A stretch of DNA of 64,000 nt from Actimicrobium antarcticum. Its GTDB lineage: Bacteria > Pseudomonadota > Gammaproteobacteria > Burkholderiales > Burkholderiaceae_D. The DNA lies in assembly GCF_039536745.1 (NCBI RefSeq), contig NZ_BAAAZE010000005.1, forward strand, positions 248,001 through 312,000, read 5' to 3'. Of the stretch, positions 9,119 to 17,604 are shown piece after piece; position 1 is the stretch's first letter, and each line of letters begins with the position of its first letter. A program made the translations under genes and the position numbers. The notes under the pieces are model-generated. The model did no database searches. It worked only from the letters and a program-made list of their open reading frames with translations, and had not been told where the DNA came from.

Positions 9119-9821
9119 GCGAGACTCCTGTCGTGATAATGGATTCAACAATGTCGCGTTGCGCTTCGAGCTGCGCGGTGGTGCCCGACCAGGCGACCGT
9201 GCCGTGGTCCAGCACATACTGACGATGGGCCAGACGCATCGATACCCGCAGGTTCTGTTCGACCAGGACAATGCCGGTACCTTGCTTGTGCACGAGGCCA
9301 AAGACCTCGATGAGATGGTTGACGATCAGCGGCGCCAGGCCTTCGGTCGGTTCGTCGAGCAGCAATATTTTAGGATTGCCTAGCAAGGCACGTCCGATGG
9401 ACAGCATTTGCTGTTCGCCGCCCGACAACTGGTCGCCGCCGAACGCGATGCGCTCCTGCAATCGCGGAAAAATTTCCAGCACCCGCTTGATGGTCCAGTA
9501 ACCTGGTTTGTGCGCCAGGGTTCCCATGCGAAGATTTTCCATGACGGACAAGTTTGGAAAAATGCGGCGGCTGTCAGGTACCAGGGCAACCCCGAGTCGG
9601 CTGATATGCTCGACCGACTTGTGCGAGATATCCTGTTGATTGAACAGGCGGCGGCCCTGCTGCAGCGGTAGCACGGCTATCATCGCTTTCAACGTCGTCG
9701 ATTTGCCCGCGCCGTTGCGACCGATGATGGCAATGATTTCGCCTTGTGCCGCTTCAATTGTCACGTCACTCAGGACACGTGCCGCGCCGTAGTGAACGAC
9801 ACTATTTTCCAGTGCAATCAT
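9108..9821 (-). CDS. livF: LivF-like branched-chain/carboxylate ABC transporter ATPase
   Basis: A 237-residue ABC ATPase with Walker A GRNGAGKST, signature LSGGEQQML, Walker B ILLLDEPTEGLAP and the H-region substitution LVEQN typical of LivF. It energises the importer at the inner face of the membrane. The start overlaps the livG stop by four bases (ATGA). LivF-type proteins serve amino acids, amides, urea or aromatic acids. The downstream ligase and thiolase argue for a carboxylic acid rather than leucine. Confidence 0.9.
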   Translation of the reverse strand: MIALENSVVHYGAARVLSDVTIEAAQGEIIAIIGRNGAGKSTTLKAMIAVLPLQQGRRLFNQQDISHKSVEHISRLGVALVPDSRRIFPNLSVMENLRMGTLAHKPGYWTIKRVLEIFPRLQERIAFGGDQLSGGEQQMLSIGRALLGNPKILLLDEPTEGLAPLIVNHLIEVFGLVHKQGTGIVLVEQNLRVSMRLAHRQYVLDHGTVAWSGTTAQLEAQRDIVESIITTGVSHGH

Positions 9822-10573
9822 GATGATTCATCCTCTCCGAGGTAAACCGACCGTACCGTCGGATCGGCTTTGACTTGGTCTGGCGTCCCTTGCGCGATGA
9901 TGCTGCCGTTACTCATGACCACGATTCGGTTTGACAGGGACATGATGACGTCCATGTTGTGCTCGATCAGCAGCACGGTACGACCGGCGGATGCCGTCTG
10001 GATCAGTCTTGTCGCCCCGTCGATTTCATGATGGCCGATCCCGGCCATCGGCTCGTCGAGCAGAAGGATGCGCGGACCCGGCAACAAGGTCACGCCGAGT
10101 TCCAGTGCCCGCTGCAGGCCATAGGACATGGTGCCGGCGATGTTGTCGCGGTACGCTGTCAAGCCGGTCAGTTCCAGCATGGCGTCAATGTCGGTCGCAA
10201 GCTGGCTGTCGTAACGCGGCGAAATCCAGAATGGGACGAAGCGCGAATGCTTGATTTGTGCTGCAATGCGCAGATTCTCCAGCACGCTCAACGCCGGATA
10301 AATTTGCGTTATCTGGAAACTGCGGCCTATCCCCTTCGTCGCACGCTGATAGGGCGCCAGGGACGACATGTCCTGCCCCTCACACAGCACCGACCCCTTG
10401 TGCTTCAATAGTCGACCTGCGAGTACGTTGAGCAATGTTGTTTTGCCGGCACCATTCGGGCCGATCAGTCCGTACACCAGACCCCGCGCAAAATCGTAAC
10501 TGACGTCGTCGATCGCCCGCAGCGCACCAAATTCGACACTAACGTTGAGGCACTGCAATGCGATCGCGGTCAT
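9818..10573 (-). CDS. livG: LivG-like ABC transporter ATPase
   Basis: A 251-residue ATPase: Walker A GPNGAGKTT, the LivG-typical insertion GIGRSFQITQIYPALSVLEN, signature MSYGLQRALELG, Walker B ILLLDEPMAGIG and switch LLIEHNMDVIM. ATG at 10573 is preferred because ALQCLNVSVEFGALRAI is the normal N-terminus; a longer frame to 10756 overlaps the permease and has no family match. The start overlaps the livM stop by four bases. It pairs with LivF as the second nucleotide-binding subunit. Confidence 0.9.
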   Translation of the reverse strand: MTAIALQCLNVSVEFGALRAIDDVSYDFARGLVYGLIGPNGAGKTTLLNVLAGRLLKHKGSVLCEGQDMSSLAPYQRATKGIGRSFQITQIYPALSVLENLRIAAQIKHSRFVPFWISPRYDSQLATDIDAMLELTGLTAYRDNIAGTMSYGLQRALELGVTLLPGPRILLLDEPMAGIGHHEIDGATRLIQTASAGRTVLLIEHNMDVIMSLSNRIVVMSNGSIIAQGTPDQVKADPTVRSVYLGEDESS

Positions 10574-11532
10574 GGTTTTCTCCCGCGTGCGCGGACGCGC
10601 CCCGCATAGGCCTGAATTTCTCCTAACACCCCCTTGGGAAAATAGAGCGTCGCGAGGATGAAGAGGATGCCGAGTATCCCGTACCAGTAGGGAGTCCAGC
10701 CACTCAGCCACTCCTTGAGACTTTCGAACAAGATGACACCCGCAACCGGTCCCCACAACGTACCTGCGCCTCCCAGCAAGGTCATGATGATGACGTCACC
10801 TGAGGTGCTCCAGTGCAGCATCTGTGGGTTGACATACATCAGCAACGACGCCAGCAGGGCCCCGGCCAGTCCACTGATGGCGCCCGAGAGCAGAAAGGTA
10901 ATTTGCTTGATGCGATGCGTGTTGTAGCCCAGTTGCTGAGTGCGGAGTTCGTTTTGCTGGATCGCCATGACCACGCGGCCAAATGGAGATGTACGAATGA
11001 TGGCAATGACAACCATCACCATCGCAAAAATTGTCGCTACGTACCAATAGAAATTAACGGAATTAAAAAAGTCAATGCCGAAGGTCTCCGGCCGCGCCAC
11101 GCCGGGCAAGCCATCGGCTCCCCCTGTCCAGTCGCGCAGCTTGCTGTCGGCAAGAATGTAGAGCAGTTGCGACAACGCCAGTGTCACCAGAGAGAAAAAT
11201 ATACCGGCTACGCGCAGCGCAAAAAAACTGTATATCCAGGCGCACGTTGCAGCGGCAACGATCGCCAGCGCGACGCCGGCTTCGAACGGCAAACCGAAAC
11301 GCTGCGTGACGATGGCGACAGCGTACCCACCGATGCCCAGGAAGCTGGCATGCCCGAACGACACCATCCCCAACGATCCAAAGACAAAATCGAAGCCCAC
11401 CGCAAAGATCGACCAGATCATGATCAAGGTCGCCAGATTCAGATAGAAATCATTTTGTGTAGCAAGCGGCAGCACCAGCACCAGTGGTGTCATCAACAAG
11501 CCAATCACTATGTCAAAGCGTGACAGGTTCAT
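10570..11532 (-). CDS. livM: LivM-like ABC transporter permease
   Basis: A 320-residue polytopic permease with about eight to ten hydrophobic segments. It carries the LivM-type motifs GFDFVFGSLGMVSFGHASFLGIGG and GGAGTLWGPVAGVILFESL near the ATPase-contact loop. It forms the membrane channel with LivH. It overlaps both neighbours by four bases, confirming operon structure. Confidence 0.88.
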   Translation of the reverse strand: MNLSRFDIVIGLLMTPLVLVLPLATQNDFYLNLATLIMIWSIFAVGFDFVFGSLGMVSFGHASFLGIGGYAVAIVTQRFGLPFEAGVALAIVAAATCAWIYSFFALRVAGIFFSLVTLALSQLLYILADSKLRDWTGGADGLPGVARPETFGIDFFNSVNFYWYVATIFAMVMVVIAIIRTSPFGRVVMAIQQNELRTQQLGYNTHRIKQITFLLSGAISGLAGALLASLLMYVNPQMLHWSTSGDVIIMTLLGGAGTLWGPVAGVILFESLKEWLSGWTPYWYGILGILFILATLYFPKGVLGEIQAYAGRVRARGRKP

Positions 11533-12386
11533 GCTGACCTCACTTGTCTGGAGAAGAGTCCTTGTGGACGGGTCAGGAGTGTCACGATCAAGAGCGCAAA
11601 CGTCAGGACGTCTACCCAGCTCGGCATGAAGGTATATCCGACTGCGCGCACCATGCCGATCAACAAGGCAGCAGCGACCACGCCGCGAATATTGCCCAAC
11701 CCGCCAAGAATGATGACGACAAAACAGTCGATGATCGTGGTCGTGGCCATGCCCAGTTCAATCGGGAACAGGGGCGTCGAGATTGCACCGGCCAACCCCG
11801 CCAGGGCAGCACCAAAGCCGAATACCGAAGTACGAATCCTTGATGCAGGCAAGCCGAGTAGTTGCACCATTTCCCCATCGCTGCTGGCGGCACGGACCAG
11901 CATGCCGAAGGTGCTGCGCTCCAGTACAAGAAACAGTCCCAGCGACACCGTCGCGCCAAAACCAATAATGAAGAGCCGGTAGATCGGAATCGTGCTGTCG
12001 AACATATCAACGGTGCCGGAAAGCATTTCTGGCATCGTGACCTCCTTGTAACCCAGGCCCCAGAATATTTTGACGGCTTCGGTGATGACCAGAATAAAAC
12101 CGAAGGTCAGAATCAGCTGATAAAAATGTGGACGGTTGTAAAGAGGACGCAGGGTAAAGCGTTCCATGGCCATGCCAACCAGGCCGACGGTCGCCGTAGC
12201 GACGAGGACACCGAGCGTGAATGAACCGGACCGGTGACTGACGTCAAAGCAAAGGTAGGCGCCAAGCATGTATAACGCACCATGGGCAAAATTAATGACG
12301 CCCAGCATGCCGAAAATAAGTGTCAGTCCGGACGCCAGGAGAAACAGCAGCATGCCGAGACTGAGTCCGATAATAATCGTTGACAT
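11529..12386 (-). CDS. livH: LivH-like ABC transporter permease
   Basis: A 285-residue permease with the LivH signature LTLIFGMLGVINFAHGALYMLGAY near the N-terminus and VVIILGGLGNIRGVVAAALLIG near the C-terminus (ATPase-contact loop). ATG at 12386 with GAGAG upstream is preferred over a start at 12467, whose extra residues are not membrane-like. It is separated from the binding-protein gene by a 187-bp gap that contains a strong hairpin. Confidence 0.88.
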   Translation of the reverse strand: MSTIIIGLSLGMLLFLLASGLTLIFGMLGVINFAHGALYMLGAYLCFDVSHRSGSFTLGVLVATATVGLVGMAMERFTLRPLYNRPHFYQLILTFGFILVITEAVKIFWGLGYKEVTMPEMLSGTVDMFDSTIPIYRLFIIGFGATVSLGLFLVLERSTFGMLVRAASSDGEMVQLLGLPASRIRTSVFGFGAALAGLAGAISTPLFPIELGMATTTIIDCFVVIILGGLGNIRGVVAAALLIGMVRAVGYTFMPSWVDVLTFALLIVTLLTRPQGLFSRQVRSA

Positions 12387-12487
12387 AGGTACTCTCGTGA
12401 GAAATGAAGCGCTACCAAATAGGGCGTGGGTAGCCTGTGCGAACTGCGGAGAGGCCAGTATTTGCAACGGGCAGCCGGTAAAATGGG

Positions 12488-12532
12488 CAACCGGCCATGG
12501 CTGGTAATCCAGTTACCAGCCCTGGCCGGTTG
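12488..12532 (-). terminator. Long hairpin between binding-protein and permease genes
   Basis: Two 20-base arms (12488-12507 and 12513-12532) match at 19 of 20 positions around a five-base loop. It is followed, in the direction of transcription, by only a weak T stretch. It probably acts as an attenuator or mRNA 3'-end stabiliser that raises binding-protein levels relative to the permeases. Confidence 0.65.
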
Positions 12533-12573
12533 CAATATTCATTCGCCGGATTGCTCAGCGCACATCGGCTTTA

Positions 12574-13770
12574 TTACTTGCATTCTTCGAAAACTTCATT
12601 GGGCGGATACACCTTGACGATCTTCATGACATAGGCGGGATAGGGCGGTTTTCCTGCAACAACTTCACCCCACAATCCGTCCTGCCTGGCTTGGTGGTCG
12701 CACGCCCTCATTTCCTTGAGGCCTTCCACCGAGTTGGGACGGACACTGCTGGCAAAGGCATCGATCCATTTTTCTTTGTCCCATGAACCGGTTTTTTCGA
12801 CCGTATCGAGCCACCACGACATGCCGTCAAATGCTTCACCGGCAGCACTGGACGGGAACTCGTTGTATTTCTTGCGGAAGGCTTCCACGAATTTCTTGTT
12901 GGCGGCGTTGTCGGTGGAGTAGTGGTAGCGCACCCCGGAATTGACACCAATCGAACTTGGCCCGACACCAGCGGCCATCGTTTCATCGGCAATGACCGGA
13001 CCAAATATCTTGCGCGTTTCACCGAGGTTCACCTGGCCGGCCTGCTTGACCATCGTGATGGAATCCGAACCGGTCATGAACAAGGCGACACCATCTGCGT
13101 TTGAACGGGCAATTTTGTCGACAATCGACGAGAAATCACGATTTCCGAATGGCGGGAAGTCCGCGCCAACGATTTCAATACCGGCTTTTTCCGCTTCCTT
13201 GCGATACCACTCCCAGCTGTCACGAGTGGCCTGGTAATCCGCCGTCACGCCATAGACGCGCTTGATTTTTTGTTCCTTGCTGTAGGCAAGCGCCATGCGT
13301 TGCTCCATGCCCAGCGTATTGGAAGTTCGGAAGGTATAGCGGGAACCACCGGGCAGCGTGATTTTGTCGTCCGCCGACATGGTCACCAGGTGCGGAATCT
13401 TGCGCTGTTTGGCGATGCTCATTATCGCAATCGAGGAAGACGAACTGACCGCGCCGAAAATCATTTGTGCGCCCTCCGAAATCAGGCGCGTCGTTTTCTG
13501 GACGGCGGGTTGGGGCTTCGTCTCGTCGTCTTCCCAGCTCACCTGAATTGGCTTGCCGAGCACCTTGCCTCCGCGCTGCTCGATCGCGACTTCAACCCCT
13601 TTGCGCATGTCATCGCCAAACACACCGTAGGTACCAGACAGGGAAACGACGCCGCCGATCTTGAAGACGTCCGGGTCGGCGCTATGGGCAAGGCTGGTAA
13701 AGGCGAATGCGGCGATCAGTCCAACACCTAGTTTCAGGCCGTGAACTCGCGAGTGAATACGAAATTTCAT
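12574..13770 (-). CDS. LivK-like periplasmic substrate-binding protein
   Basis: A 398-residue type-I periplasmic binding protein with signal peptide (residues 1-30, cut after SLAHSA). The mature part opens with VFKIGGVVSLSGTYGVFGDD, the usual Leu/Ile/Val-amide-acid fold entry, and contains GAVSSSSSIAIMSIAKQ, which forms the ligand backbone contacts. It delivers the ligand to LivHMGF. As first gene of the operon it sits behind a 459-bp AT-rich region. The ligand is unknown; context with ligase and thiolase suggests an aromatic or branched carboxylate. Confidence 0.88.
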   Translation of the reverse strand: MKFRIHSRVHGLKLGVGLIAAFAFTSLAHSADPDVFKIGGVVSLSGTYGVFGDDMRKGVEVAIEQRGGKVLGKPIQVSWEDDETKPQPAVQKTTRLISEGAQMIFGAVSSSSSIAIMSIAKQRKIPHLVTMSADDKITLPGGSRYTFRTSNTLGMEQRMALAYSKEQKIKRVYGVTADYQATRDSWEWYRKEAEKAGIEIVGADFPPFGNRDFSSIVDKIARSNADGVALFMTGSDSITMVKQAGQVNLGETRKIFGPVIADETMAAGVGPSSIGVNSGVRYHYSTDNAANKKFVEAFRKKYNEFPSSAAGEAFDGMSWWLDTVEKTGSWDKEKWIDAFASSVRPNSVEGLKEMRACDHQARQDGLWGEVVAGKPPYPAYVMKIVKVYPPNEVFEECK

Positions 13771-14229
13771 CTTGTCTCCTCAGGTTAGAAAATTCTTCAA
13801 TGACATTTCAAATGTTCTAGCTGATATATTACGAATATGCAATTAAGATACTATCAGCGTGAATATTTAATGCAAGCGAGAATGATTCATGATCGGTAAA
13901 TGCTGCGTCGCGATGAGATCATTGAAAATGACTTAGAAAAAATTGAGGAAGGAAAAGGAAACGAGCGCTGTAGAGGAGTATTTACGGTGTAAAGCAGGCA
14001 TAAATTATGACAAATACTGCCGGTGAGAAATATTCGGTTGGCAGAATATATTTTTTATATTGCGCTGCACTAAATTGTTCCTGTATTTGATACAGCACAG
14101 CCTGCCGGTCGCGGGTGCCACCGTGAGTCTGGGATAAATACTTTTTTCTCGCCGTTCTTCGTTAGGTCGACGCTTTGCTGCGAGCATGGCAGCGTTAGCC
14201 GCTGCCGCTAACTGCGCGCAAAGATCCGC
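13771..14229. other. AT-rich intergenic region upstream of the liv-type operon
   Basis: This 459-bp stretch must hold the operon promoter; 13800-14100 is distinctly AT-rich. A 60-codon open frame at 14005-14187 on the minus strand has no protein character. No clear GntR palindrome was found. Confidence 0.5.
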
Positions 14230-15411
14230 TCAGGTGCGCCCGGTCATCCAGCGTCTCGCCGGCTGTTCGACCAGCCGATGCAGCGCCAGTGCCAGCAACA
14301 AGATGCCGCCTCCATAGGCGAAAAAGGTTGACCAGTCACCATGCAGTCCGTGCTGTTGCGCCACCCTAAGCACAATTTGATGTACTAGATACAGCGCAAA
14401 GCTGAGCTCGCCGAGCAGCACCAGCCAGCGCTGCGACAAGGCGTGCGAAAGCGCGCCGCGCTGGTGGGCAAATACGATCACCAGCAGCATCACGAATGGA
14501 GTCAGGCCAACGTGATTGGCCCACTCATCGATGAGCATTGCGGCAAATGGATTTAGCTGTCCGAGCAAGGCCGATTCATTGGCGACGGCGGTCAGCGCAA
14601 CGTGCGTGGCGCCGGCGGCGAGCATGACTTCGTGCACGACTGGCGCAAAACTGATGAGGACATAGCGGTAGCCCAGCAGCAGTAATGCAACGCTGGCCAG
14701 TTCCAGCACGGTCCAGCGCAGTCGTGACGCGCCGTACTCGTGCCGGCTGTGGATGAAGACCAGGCTAACCACCATCCCGCACAGGAATTCTGCAAATCGT
14801 GCCAGCGGATTTGTGTAGAGCAGGCCGGTCGATGACATGTGATCGTGCGCAATTTGCCACGACGGCAAGCCGAGCTTCCAACTCGCCAGCCCTAGCAGCA
14901 GTACAGTCGTCAGCGCCAGCAACACAGCCAGCAGCAAGGTGCGATTGCGCCAGCGCAGGGCGAATCGGATCACTAACGGAAACAGCAGGTAAAAAAACAA
15001 CTCGGTCGAAATGGTCCAGGACACATAGTTGTAGGAAAAGAAATACCGATCGAATGGAATCCACGCGTGCAGCAGCAATGCATTCGCTGTCAGCACGCGG
15101 ACATTGAATGGCTCGGGCACCGCCACCAGCAGTAGCGTCAGCAACAGGCAGGTCAGATGCAGTGGCCAGATCCGCGCCAGTCGAGCTCGGTAGAATCTGC
15201 GCCATTGTCCCGGTAGTGCCAGTTGATCGTGGTAGACCCAGGTCAGAATGAAACCTGACAGTACAAAGAAAAACGACACGCCCACATCGAGGGGGCCCAG
15301 CGCCGCCACTGGCCAAAACACCCCGTTACAATGGTGTACAACGATCGCCAGCGCGGCAAAGAACCGCAATGAGGTCAACGCAGCCAGCGGTTGTTTTTTC
15401 GGGATGGACAT
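14230..15411 (-). CDS. OafA/YrhL-type membrane acyltransferase (acyltransferase 3 family)
   Basis: A 393-residue protein with about ten transmembrane segments. The N-terminus has the family motif LTSLRFFAALAIVVHHCNGV, with the likely catalytic His in HH, followed by DVGVSFFFVLSGFIL and the RLARIWPLHL motif after helix two. Members O-acylate sugars of lipopolysaccharide, exopolysaccharide or peptidoglycan at the inner membrane. There is no polysaccharide cluster next to it. Its start codon shares a CATG with the start of the divergent hydrolase, so both genes would have to be expressed from promoters lying inside one another. Confidence 0.85.
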   Translation of the reverse strand: MSIPKKQPLAALTSLRFFAALAIVVHHCNGVFWPVAALGPLDVGVSFFFVLSGFILTWVYHDQLALPGQWRRFYRARLARIWPLHLTCLLLTLLLVAVPEPFNVRVLTANALLLHAWIPFDRYFFSYNYVSWTISTELFFYLLFPLVIRFALRWRNRTLLLAVLLALTTVLLLGLASWKLGLPSWQIAHDHMSSTGLLYTNPLARFAEFLCGMVVSLVFIHSRHEYGASRLRWTVLELASVALLLLGYRYVLISFAPVVHEVMLAAGATHVALTAVANESALLGQLNPFAAMLIDEWANHVGLTPFVMLLVIVFAHQRGALSHALSQRWLVLLGELSFALYLVHQIVLRVAQQHGLHGDWSTFFAYGGGILLLALALHRLVEQPARRWMTGRT

Positions 15412-16438
15412 GTCACTAATTCAGTTGCTAAACAGGGAATGTCGGCTCAGGCATCGTACGCGAGTATTGCCGCTGTCGCGTTGTTGCCGAGGACTGTCCC
15501 TCGTCGCACTAATGGCGTGCGCAGCGGGTCAGGCGTCAGGCGCCGATGACCTCGTCTGGACTACCGCGCAGCGCCGCGTCAGCATCGGTCACGCCCGCGC
15601 AATGAATCTGACTTGCAGCGGCAGCGGCAGGCCGACCGTGATTTTTGACAGCGGCATGGCCGATTGGGGCTTTACCTGGGCACTTGTGCAACCGCGCATC
15701 GCCACCACCACGCGCGCCTGCACCTACGATCGCGCCGGGCTGGGTTACAGCGATGCAAGCCACCGGACGGGCGACAGCACGAATATGGTCGATGATCTGC
15801 ATCGACTGTTGCAACAGGCGGCCATCCCCCCGCCCTACGTCCTGGTCGGGCATTCGCTGGGCGGATTGAACGTGCGTTTGTTCGCCGATCGCTATCGCAC
15901 TGAAGTCAGCGGCATGGTCCTGGTCGACGCCTCCCATGAAGACGGCATGGCGCGGATCGACCGCCACCCCGATGGCCACGAAACCGACCGCTACCGCGCC
16001 AACCTGCAGCGCTGGTCGTACTGCATTGCACATCCTGCCGCAGCCGATTTTGCGACTCGCTGCATCGAGCCTGCCGACCCGCGTTACAGCGCGCAGCTTA
16101 ATGCTGAACGGGCACGCCTGCAGGCGCTGCCGCGTTATCAGCAAGCCCAGTACAGCGAAACAAAACACTATCTTGACGGCAGCAGCTTCGCCGCGGTCCG
16201 CGCCGCACGGCGCTACTACGGCGACATGCCATTGGAGGTCCTCACCGCTGGCCAGACTATTGCTTCAGTCGGCCCGGAGTGGCTGCGCCTGCAGCGCGAG
16301 CTGGCGGCCTTGTCAAGGCGTGGCGTACAGATCACGGTCGCCGGAGCGGGTCACTATATACAACTGGATCGGCCAGCCACCGTCAGCGCGTCAATCGAGC
16401 GCGTGGTTGCTGCCGCCAGAAGCGAAATGGCGCACTAA
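15410..16438 (+). CDS. Secreted alpha/beta hydrolase
   Basis: An alpha/beta hydrolase with nucleophile elbow VGHSLGGLN, an oxyanion region VIFDSGMADWGFTW, RACTYDRAGLGYSD and the catalytic His in AGAGHYIQLDRP. The N-terminal hydrophobic stretch SLVALMACAAGQASGA is a signal peptide. The start is uncertain: ATG 15410 (342 residues) gives a long basic lead, ATG 15404 adds two residues, and TTG 15467 would place the signal peptide right at the N-terminus and remove the overlap with the divergent acyltransferase. Substrate unknown; the family includes lipases and esterases. Confidence 0.75.
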   Translation: MSLIQLLNRECRLRHRTRVLPLSRCCRGLSLVALMACAAGQASGADDLVWTTAQRRVSIGHARAMNLTCSGSGRPTVIFDSGMADWGFTWALVQPRIATTTRACTYDRAGLGYSDASHRTGDSTNMVDDLHRLLQQAAIPPPYVLVGHSLGGLNVRLFADRYRTEVSGMVLVDASHEDGMARIDRHPDGHETDRYRANLQRWSYCIAHPAAADFATRCIEPADPRYSAQLNAERARLQALPRYQQAQYSETKHYLDGSSFAAVRAARRYYGDMPLEVLTAGQTIASVGPEWLRLQRELAALSRRGVQITVAGAGHYIQLDRPATVSASIERVVAAARSEMAH

Positions 16439-16509
16439 AAAGCATCATGAGGAAAAACATGCCGAATCGCGCTGCTCAATCCTGATTCGGCGGCAACTGG
16501 CACTCACCA

Positions 16510-16660
16510 TCAAAGTCCGACTTTCTTCTGATGATGCACGGCGAGGATTTTGATGGCATTGGCATCGAGGCGGTAGCGCGCGACATGGAGATTGTCGCCA
16601 AAGTCGATCACCCACGCGCGAAATGCACCGCACCGGATTTTATAGCGGCACCGATATTTG
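16510..16660 (-). pseudogene. Remnant of a ParE/RelE-type toxin gene (C-terminal part)
   Basis: A minus-strand frame ending in TGA at 16510-16512 reads AFRAWVIDFGDNLHVARYRL then AIKILAVHHQKKVGL. This is the typical C-terminus of ParE/RelE plasmid-stabilisation toxins (VALYR then ILAVRHQKEAG in relatives). The N-terminal half is missing: the frame gives way at about 16630-16660 to the IS3-like remnant that starts at 16662. No antitoxin gene is visible. It is likely non-functional debris of a toxin-antitoxin pair broken by an insertion. Confidence 0.6.
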
Positions 16661-16661
16661 A

Positions 16662-16976
16662 GAGAACTGTGCCATTAACGAGAAACTGCGCAAGCTTTCG
16701 CCAGAAGTCGGGGAAGGTGCAGTACGCCTTGTGCGCGAGCGGCATAGTGAACACCCGTCGATCTGGACGGCAATCGAAACGATTACACCGATCATTCGCT
16801 GCGTAGTGCAGATGCTTTGGAAATGGACCAAGCGTGATGGAGTCGACCGTTGCATCCGTGACGGGCTCAGCACCGACGAACGGGCGGTCAGCGGCAAGCC
16901 GCTGCGCGGTATGAGTATGACCGCCCACTTGATCGTCATGATCAAGGAAGGCCAGATCTATGTTGGTGCGAAATAA
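16662..16976 (+). pseudogene. Degenerate IS3-family transposase OrfA fragment
   Basis: The plus frame reads NEKLRKLSPEVGEGAVRLV, then HPSIWTAIETITP, KWTKRDGVDRCIRDGLSTDER. This matches, with decay, the OrfA helix-turn-helix of IS3-type elements (SPEVRERAVRMV, PSQWAAI, DGLTTDERERLKALE in relatives). After the GLSTDER block the similarity stops and the frame ends at 16976 with no OrfB behind it. The start codon region is also lost. It abuts the toxin fragment and is evidence of an old insertion. The next 277 bases to 17253 show no recognisable gene. Confidence 0.6.
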
Positions 16977-17253
16977 CGCGGGCGTACTGTGTTTGAATGG
17001 ACGGATGGACGAACCGGAGCATATTCGTGCACCCGTTCATTGATAGCGCCAACCTGACCACGATCGGCACCGGCCACCTTGGTTGCGATTGGATCGGATA
17101 CTGGATCAGGGCGAGGCAGCGTGCCGACACTTTGGCACCGTAGCCGATCTGGCCGGGCATGAAGTCGAGCGTGGCCGGCGTCTCGATCAGGATTGAGGAG
17201 CAACGCATCCTGAATGTACTGGCAGCGTACCGCGATGCGCAGACGCTGGATGT

Positions 17254-17478
17254 CTACCAACTGCACCTGACCAGAAAAACCATCTTCCTGGATTGTCCGG
17301 CATCATGTTGCTTCAGCCAACGGCGCAATCCAGTCTCGCCGATGTCGGTAATATCACTGACCTGCTTGACGCTCAACCCTTGCTCACGAGCCATCCGTAC
17401 GACTTCAAGCTTGAGGGTGGTATCAAACTTCCTGCGCTGCTTTTTTTCGTGAAATTCTGCTTTTAGTGGATGATCCAC
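17254..17478 (-). pseudogene. Second IS3-type OrfA fragment
   Basis: A 74-codon frame starting with GTG reads KKQRRKFDTTLKLEVVRMAR, EQGLSVKQVSDITDIGETGL and RRWLKQHDAG, an HTH_Tnp_1 transposase OrfA N-terminus of a different subtype from the copy at 16662. The leucine-zipper part and OrfB are missing and the tail after KQHDAG is foreign. A dyad AGTGGA-TGA-TCCACT at 17465-17479 covers its start and may be part of an element end. Confidence 0.65.
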
Positions 17479-17604
17479 TTATCGAGATGTCCGATTTTAT
17501 TCGGTCATTACATCGGCACGCGCGGGTGATGCGACGGAAATTCGGGGCCTATCTGAAAGACATGCTGGCAGTAAAATGGCGGCGCGCGCAGGCAGGCCAT
17601 CCGG

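Noticed and set aside
14005..14187. 60-codon minus-strand frame upstream of the liv-type operon
   Set aside because: Sits in the AT-rich regulatory region, no ribosome-binding site and no similarity recognised.
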